In this document: piece by piece, positions 59,296 to 64,000 of the stretch | How positions within the stretch are numbered: the stretch's first letter is position 1 | How the letters are laid out: each line of letters starts with the position of its first letter | Assembly: GCF_900155385.1 (NCBI RefSeq) | Contig: NZ_LT699746.1 | Coordinates: 62,001-126,000, forward strand | Direction of reading: 5' to 3' | DNA: 64,000 nucleotides | Source: Vreelandella massiliensis | Lineage (GTDB): Bacteria > Pseudomonadota > Gammaproteobacteria > Pseudomonadales > Halomonadaceae | Notes under the pieces: generated by a model | Told to the model about the DNA's origin: nothing | Seen by the model: only the letters and a program-made list of their open reading frames with translations | Database searches by the model: none | Translations under genes and position numbers: made by a program

Positions 59296-62200
59296 ATGGC
59301 GGGAAACGGGAAACAGCCTTTTATGCTCATGCCGCTGGCGGCAGCGATCATGCTGTCTGCTGGCCAGTACGCGGGCGCTTCAGACGATCCAATGGTATTT
59401 CGGTACTACTCAACTGAATTTAGTAGCAGCTCGGCACCCGATTGGGACGGCGCTTTTGGTGGCTCAGGCTCAGGTGATGATGATTTCGGGGGCAACTTGG
59501 GCTCTGGTGGTGATGGCACGGGGGATGACTCTGATACTTCCGGCCCCGATGGCTCCGACGTGGAAGAACCTACAACGTCTTATATTGCCGATGTTTCGGT
59601 TAATACCGATGGCACAGTCTTAACAGGGCGCGGGCGTGAAGAAGAAACTGTTAGCGTGAAACGAGAAGGAGCTAGCCTGGGTAGCGCTGCCGTTGTGACC
59701 GGCAATCAATTTACGGTGATGCTGAACGAGGTTGTCACTAGTGGCGAGGTCTTGAACCTTGAAGCGTCTGGCGGCGCAACGGAAGATTACATTGTACCCC
59801 CTGGCATAAATGCACCGGATAAGCCGAGCAACATCCGTGTTGATGCCAGCGGTGAATACGCGATGGGTAAGGCGTTAGCAGATCAAGAGGTTGTCGCTGA
59901 AGACGAAGCGGATACCGAAGTTGGGCGTGTCATGGCTGACTCTAACGGCGATTTCCTCATGGAGCTAACGCCGGAAATGTCAGGCGGCGAGCTTTTGGGG
60001 TTTTATACCGAACGCGATGATGGAGCCACCAGTGAGAAAACCTTTTACTTGGTCAGCGAGGATATAGGACTGCCAGATTTTGGCGATTCGACCGACCCGC
60101 TTACTGACTTCAACATTACATTTTCGGAAGAAGGCGACTCTCTCACCGGCACGTTCTGGTCGCAAACGGAAGTCATTGTTAAAAATGATAGCGGCGTAGA
60201 GATAGGTAGGGGCAATACATATTCGGACGATAGGATCACGATCCCGCTTGATCCGCGAGTGATTGGTGGTGATGTCCTAACACTATCGGCACCTGGACGT
60301 GGTGACGTGACGGTAGTAGTACCGGATTACGTTAATGTGCCAGAAGATTATGTTTCACCCGAATGTAAAGCAGCACCAACACGCTCAATCGGCGAGTGGC
60401 CAGGGTGTGACGGCATGTTGATTGTGGAAGACCATCAAATGCTTTTAGATATTGCTGATGGAGCAGCGTATAAAGATGAGTATGGAAATTTTAGAGAGTG
60501 GCGCCTAGACGAACTTTATGTTGGAAACGTAGAAAAATTCAGCGAATTACTTTATACAAACGAACGCTTACTAAGAAATTCAGATGCAGATATATCTTAC
60601 TGGGATATGTCGAACGCAAAAAATTTCCAGGAAATTTTTGCTTTTGAGAATAGTAATTATGCTGGTGTAGAAAGAGATCATTGGAAAAGGTTTTGGAATA
60701 CAACAGATATAAGTAATTGGCGGCCGGGTAAACTTGATAATCTATTATCGGCATTTCGATATAACAAATATTTCAATCAGAATATAAATAATTGGGATGT
60801 GTCAGGAGTTACAGATTTTAGGCGTGCATTTTGGGGTGCTGAAAAATTTAACAAACCTCTTTGGAAATGGAATGTTGAAAATGCTAATACAATGAGATAC
60901 ATGTTTCGAGAAGCAGAATCATTTAATCAAGATATTTCAAAGTGGGCGCTTAAAGGCCCAATTACAATAAAGGATATGTTTGATCGCGCATCAAGCTTCA
61001 ATCAAGATTTGTCAAGGTGGAATGTTAAAAATGCAGATTCACACCATGAGTTTCGTAGAATGTTTAATGAAACTTCTATGTATCAGGACTTATCTTGCTG
61101 GAACGTAGAGAATTATGAAAGTAAAGAAGAATATAATAGTTGGCAAGGTGAGTGGCAACACACTACTGAATGGACATTTAGCGGAACACCAATGGAAGAC
61201 GTTACCTCTCTGCATCCTAAATGGGGAGAAAATGGGCGAGATTTACTTGATAACGACGGCAAAAGGCTTTGCGAAGAAGCTATAACGTCGTATTACTATG
61301 AAAATGTTGAAATTGATGAAAATTTTGGCTTTAACCAGCTAAACCATGCTCCTAACCCGTTGAGTGATTTCGATATTCAGTTTAATGAAGATGGCGATCT
61401 TATTACACTAACATTATGGCCAGACACAGAAATTGACGTACTGCTGGATAATAGTGTTATAGGTTCAGGTGATACAACCATTAGTGATCGAATCTCGATA
61501 GCGCTAGACCCAGCTGTATTTGCAGGTGATACTTTGACACTTCGCTCTGTTGAGAGAGATTCAGTTGATATTACTGTGCCAAATGGGATTGGTAAGATTA
61601 CATGGGCGATGTATGCTGATGAAAATGGCTATGAACCATCACTTTACTCTTCATATCCTGACTGGGCATATCCTGTTTGGAGTGCAATTTCCGGAGATTT
61701 GCCAACTTCAGAATATCCAATAGAAACTGGTATAAATTCGCTTATTTTTAAAGGTAATTTCTCAACAGTAAAAGGTCTTTCTAACATTAAAGAAGTAGAG
61801 CGTATTCATTTCGTTAGCGATGAACTTACGGACTTGAAAGGTTTAGAAAATCTAACGAAATTGGAAAAATTGAGGATAGAAGGGGACAGCATAACTTCAC
61901 TTTCAGGTCTTTCTGACGCAGTTAATCCACATAATTTATGGTTTGAAAATGCCACTAGCCTTTCTGATCCTGGTAGTCTAGCACCAACAGGAGAATTTAC
62001 TTTTGTAGCTATAGACGGTACAAATCTCACTAATGTAGACTTTTTATCAGGCTATACGCATAATAATCCAGATGAAGGTAACGGGTTTGTCTATATTCGG
62101 AACAATAGGAACTTGGAAAACCTTGATGGATTATCCAATATCACAGAAACAAATAGGATAGGAATATACGATTCAAACCCAAGTTTGAACGATATTTCTG

Positions 62201-62346
62201 GTATAGAGAATATGAAAGTTAATGATTCCGTTCACATTGCTGACGATAGCTTTCCAGGCCCCATTGATGGAAGTTCGACGCTTTGTTCAACAACACCTTC
62301 AAGTTATTTTACTGGTGATGTTTCAAAATACGAACTCTGTAATTAA
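59296..62346 (+). CDS. BspA-like mosaic surface protein (1016 aa)
   Basis: A signal peptide (FMLMPLAAAIMLSAGQYAGA) is followed by a Gly/Ser/Asp-rich linker. Two Ig-like domains (about residues 95-260 and 265-350) follow, each with a repeated NTDGTVLTG / FNITFSEEGDSLTG-type start. A BspA/DUF285-like repeat region covers about residues 400-640 (repeats such as WDVSGVTDFRRAFWGAEKFN, MFDRASSFNQDLSRWNV). Then comes another Ig-like copy (DFDIQFNEDGDLITLTL) and a leucine-rich C-terminal region (GLENLTKLEKLRIEGDSITS). The repeat-rich parts are visibly AT-richer than the 5' part. It is probably exported and acts as an adhesin; the partner is unknown. Confidence 0.8.
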   Translation: MAGNGKQPFMLMPLAAAIMLSAGQYAGASDDPMVFRYYSTEFSSSSAPDWDGAFGGSGSGDDDFGGNLGSGGDGTGDDSDTSGPDGSDVEEPTTSYIADVSVNTDGTVLTGRGREEETVSVKREGASLGSAAVVTGNQFTVMLNEVVTSGEVLNLEASGGATEDYIVPPGINAPDKPSNIRVDASGEYAMGKALADQEVVAEDEADTEVGRVMADSNGDFLMELTPEMSGGELLGFYTERDDGATSEKTFYLVSEDIGLPDFGDSTDPLTDFNITFSEEGDSLTGTFWSQTEVIVKNDSGVEIGRGNTYSDDRITIPLDPRVIGGDVLTLSAPGRGDVTVVVPDYVNVPEDYVSPECKAAPTRSIGEWPGCDGMLIVEDHQMLLDIADGAAYKDEYGNFREWRLDELYVGNVEKFSELLYTNERLLRNSDADISYWDMSNAKNFQEIFAFENSNYAGVERDHWKRFWNTTDISNWRPGKLDNLLSAFRYNKYFNQNINNWDVSGVTDFRRAFWGAEKFNKPLWKWNVENANTMRYMFREAESFNQDISKWALKGPITIKDMFDRASSFNQDLSRWNVKNADSHHEFRRMFNETSMYQDLSCWNVENYESKEEYNSWQGEWQHTTEWTFSGTPMEDVTSLHPKWGENGRDLLDNDGKRLCEEAITSYYYENVEIDENFGFNQLNHAPNPLSDFDIQFNEDGDLITLTLWPDTEIDVLLDNSVIGSGDTTISDRISIALDPAVFAGDTLTLRSVERDSVDITVPNGIGKITWAMYADENGYEPSLYSSYPDWAYPVWSAISGDLPTSEYPIETGINSLIFKGNFSTVKGLSNIKEVERIHFVSDELTDLKGLENLTKLEKLRIEGDSITSLSGLSDAVNPHNLWFENATSLSDPGSLAPTGEFTFVAIDGTNLTNVDFLSGYTHNNPDEGNGFVYIRNNRNLENLDGLSNITETNRIGIYDSNPSLNDISGIENMKVNDSVHIADDSFPGPIDGSSTLCSTTPSSYFTGDVSKYELCN

Positions 62347-62360
62347 TAAAGCGTAGTCCA

Positions 62361-62400
62361 CCCTAAACTTCTACTAAAAGTATTTGGTAGGGGTTTAGGG
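62361..62400. terminator. Inverted repeat between convergent genes
   Basis: CCCTAAAC (62361) pairs with GTTTAGGG (62393-62400), with a second short arm inside. It sits between the surface-protein stop and the integrase stop and may terminate both. Confidence 0.5.
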
Positions 62401-63525
62401 GTTATATCCAAACCTACCGGCCTGTAACCGAGCGGCTTTCTCCCGATGATCTTTGGTTTCGTCGAGAACATACCGCTCGGTTGTTACCACCGACGCATGA
62501 CCTAGCACTACCTGGATTTCCCGCATCGACATACCGGCTTCACGCAGATCGGTCGCGCAAGTGCGGCGTAGATCGTGCGGCGCCAGCTGTAGATCGTTAG
62601 GCAGCATAAGGCGCAAGCGCTCCAAGCGCTCATTCACACTGCGTAGACTCAGTGGCTTTTTCAGATAATCACGAGCCGGTGCTTTCTGCTTCACCCAGAT
62701 AGGATTGAACAGGTATCCGGCGTCACGGCCACGATAGCGATCCAGGTATTCGTTTAAGCGCCATAACACGCAGTCGGGCAGGGTGAGCGTGCGTTGCTTT
62801 TGGCCTTTACCCTCGACGGTGATCTCACCGTTGGAAAAGTCGATGTCTTTCAATTGCATACTGACGGCCTCGGCGCGGCGTAAGCCGACGGCAGCCATTA
62901 TCGAAATCATCAACCCATCCCGAAAGGCGCGAGCACTGGGCTCTTGATCACAAAGATCGAGTAGAGCGCGGATGGTTTCAGCGCTATGGGCTTTACCCGC
63001 ACGTTTGGCGTATGAATACCGCGCTGCCTTAATTTGCTTGATCCGATCCAGCGTGGCGTGACTCATTTGATCGAGCATCCAGGCTTCGGTGGCGATACCG
63101 CGTATCACGGAACGGACGGCATTTCGCTTTGCGGGTGAAACGCCGCCATCGCGGTACGTTGCCAATATCTCGCTGACCACATCGGGCGTGAGGCTTGCCC
63201 AATCCACATAATCATAGGGGAAGGCTTGCTGCGGGTGCAGGGCTCGCTGATCACCGTTCGGCGCCAGCAGCTTAGGTGGCTTTGGAGCACCGAGCGCTTT
63301 GGTGGCAATTTCGTTAATGAGGCTCCGCTTTGAAGATGCGCTGGCCGCTGATTCCTGGTTGCGCAAATGTCGGTGCGCCGCATTGGTGCCACGGGGGAAC
63401 GGATGGTTGATGTCATGGCGCACACGAATGGGCGGCGCTTCGTAATCGACCAAGCCGGACTGCGGCTGTTGCAACACAGTCAATGAATGATCAGCGGTGT
63501 CGACGTGCTTGATGTCTTGCTTCAT
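62395..63525 (-). CDS. Tyrosine recombinase/integrase (376 aa)
   Basis: The catalytic set is visible: Arg in AAVGLRRAEAVSMQL, a Lys in VEGKGQKQRTLTL, HDLRRTCATDLREAG, LGHASVVTTERYVLDE. The C-terminal domain is XerD-like. The N-terminal 100 residues are low-complexity and polar. It may resolve plasmid multimers or integrate an element. No att site was recognised, but an inverted TTATAACT/AGTTATAA pair lies at 63682-63719 upstream of its start. Confidence 0.85.
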   Translation of the reverse strand: MKQDIKHVDTADHSLTVLQQPQSGLVDYEAPPIRVRHDINHPFPRGTNAAHRHLRNQESAASASSKRSLINEIATKALGAPKPPKLLAPNGDQRALHPQQAFPYDYVDWASLTPDVVSEILATYRDGGVSPAKRNAVRSVIRGIATEAWMLDQMSHATLDRIKQIKAARYSYAKRAGKAHSAETIRALLDLCDQEPSARAFRDGLMISIMAAVGLRRAEAVSMQLKDIDFSNGEITVEGKGQKQRTLTLPDCVLWRLNEYLDRYRGRDAGYLFNPIWVKQKAPARDYLKKPLSLRSVNERLERLRLMLPNDLQLAPHDLRRTCATDLREAGMSMREIQVVLGHASVVTTERYVLDETKDHREKAARLQAGRFGYNP

Positions 63526-63886
63526 GCCAAAACTCCAAAGGGTCTGAGCAAATTTCCGTATCCGGCGGTACGAGAATACTTAACGATATTCTTACAGCCC
63601 GTTATCAACATGGAGGCTCAGTACCAATCGTGCCTCGATCCAGAGATCGTCAGCACGGGAAAGAGGGCTGCTGTGCCCATATTATAACTGCATTTAATGA
63701 ACCTTAAAGGTAGTTATAAAAATAAGTGGCTGACGAGCGGCCTGTATTTTGTTGGAGACATAAAAGGTTTGAGTTAGGTGCTCCATGTAGATAACGAGCT
63801 AGTGTGATACCCATAGGCAAAAAAAGACCCCGTACATGGTTTCCATGTCGGGGGAAGCACCAAGAAAGAAACTGCACAAGGAAGGG
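63526..63886. other. 361-bp region between integrase and cytochrome gene
   Basis: The region contains an 8-bp inverted repeat (TTATAACT at 63682, AGTTATAA at 63712) and, at 63820-63854, a terminator hairpin for the leftward cytochrome gene. No gene is supported. Confidence 0.5.
63820..63854 (-). terminator. Strong terminator for the cytochrome gene
   Basis: Read leftward, CCCCGACATGG and CCATGTACGGGG pair (with one bulge), followed by TTTTTTT. It lies 32 bp after the cytochrome stop. Confidence 0.85.
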
Positions 63887-64000
63887 TTATTTATTCCGGT
63901 AGTCGTCGTGGCAGCTTTTGCATGAAGAACCGACTTTCGATAACAAGCCCGCCAAGGTACGCATATCGGCATCGTTGGCGCTAGCTGCTTCTAAGTCTGA
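63887..64000 (-). CDS. C-terminal fragment of a cytochrome c (class II-like)
   Basis: The frame is open to the window edge and ends with a stop at 63887-63889. It reads TLAGLLSKVGSSCKSCHDDY then RNK-stop. CKSCH is the CxxCH haem motif, and its place 10 residues from the C-terminus, after a helix, is as in cytochromes c' and c556. The product would be a periplasmic electron carrier. It is unusual on a plasmid and could be a chromosomal gene beside an integrated element. Confidence 0.75.
   Translation of the reverse strand, partial: SDLEAASANDADMRTLAGLLSKVGSSCKSCHDDYRNK

Noticed and set aside
1-64000. tRNA or rRNA genes
   Set aside because: No cloverleaf-like segment or rRNA sequence was recognised on either strand by eye; a tRNAscan-SE or Infernal run would settle it.

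Overview
The window reads as a large conjugative plasmid, or a plasmid-derived element, of a gammaproteobacterium. Gene content and moderately GC-rich composition recall halophilic or marine groups such as Halomonadaceae, but that is an impression, since no rRNA or core housekeeping gene is present. The plasmid reading rests on an initiator gene with about 13 iterons and a DnaA box (24.0-25.9 kb), a ParFG-type partition cassette (30.2-31.4 kb), a second actin-type (ParM-like) partition module (39.3-41.1 kb), a MobI-like relaxosome gene, and F-type secretion genes traG, traH and traF (46.1-52.0 kb).

Layout. 0-6.6 kb: small plasmid genes, two lipoproteins and a CoiA-like protein. 6.7-18.1 kb: a compact defence-type locus. 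Two genes point left (a PLD-nuclease/DEVH helicase and a 505-aa unknown protein). Six point right (an N4-cytosine-type DNA methylase, a small acidic protein, a DndD/SMC-like ATPase, a 167-aa protein, a 1062-aa protein with a sigma-70 region-4-like helix-turn-helix, and an 89-aa protein). Helicase + methylase + ATPase matches the outline of Hma-type defence, here with several extra conserved-looking partners. 18.2-23.8 kb: a degraded zone with small genes, a frameshifted gene, antitoxin fragments, interleaved inverted repeats, a MITE-like element and an IS5-family insertion sequence. 24-26.4 kb: replication origin. 26.4-37.8 kb: accessory genes (secreted nuclease, DUF4236, Fic), ParFG, UmuDC, an M48 protease, a DsbA-like protein and several unknowns. 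38.4-45.3 kb: MobI, a box-rich divergent region, ParM and its adaptor, two FlhC-like activators, an intact IscB with its omega RNA leader, and a lytic transglycosylase. 45.6-54.6 kb: TraG/H/F and a UvrD-like helicase. 54.7-59.1 kb: a repeat array, a YdjM-like protein, a DUF4942-methyltransferase fusion and a Tus-like terminator protein. 59.3-62.3 kb: a mosaic BspA-like surface protein. 62.4-63.5 kb: a tyrosine recombinase. 63.9 kb to the edge: the C-terminus of a c-type cytochrome.

How the genes work together. The FlhC-like pair probably activates transfer genes, as SetCD/AcaCD do in SXT/IncC elements. MobI, TraF/H/G and the transglycosylase serve transfer. ParFG, ParMR and Tus-like functions serve maintenance. 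The Hma-like locus, the DUF4942 methylase and IscB are mobile-DNA conflict or modification functions. UmuDC and Fic are accessory.

The most unusual non-coding signal is a set of octamer-phased arrays at about 29.25, 30.14, 30.45, 30.5, 31.2-31.37 and 33.17-33.40 kb. They have the 4-bp box plus 4-bp AT-rich spacer geometry known for ParG operators and centromeres. A different octamer-phased array lies at 54.73 kb. I saw no CRISPR array, tRNA or rRNA.
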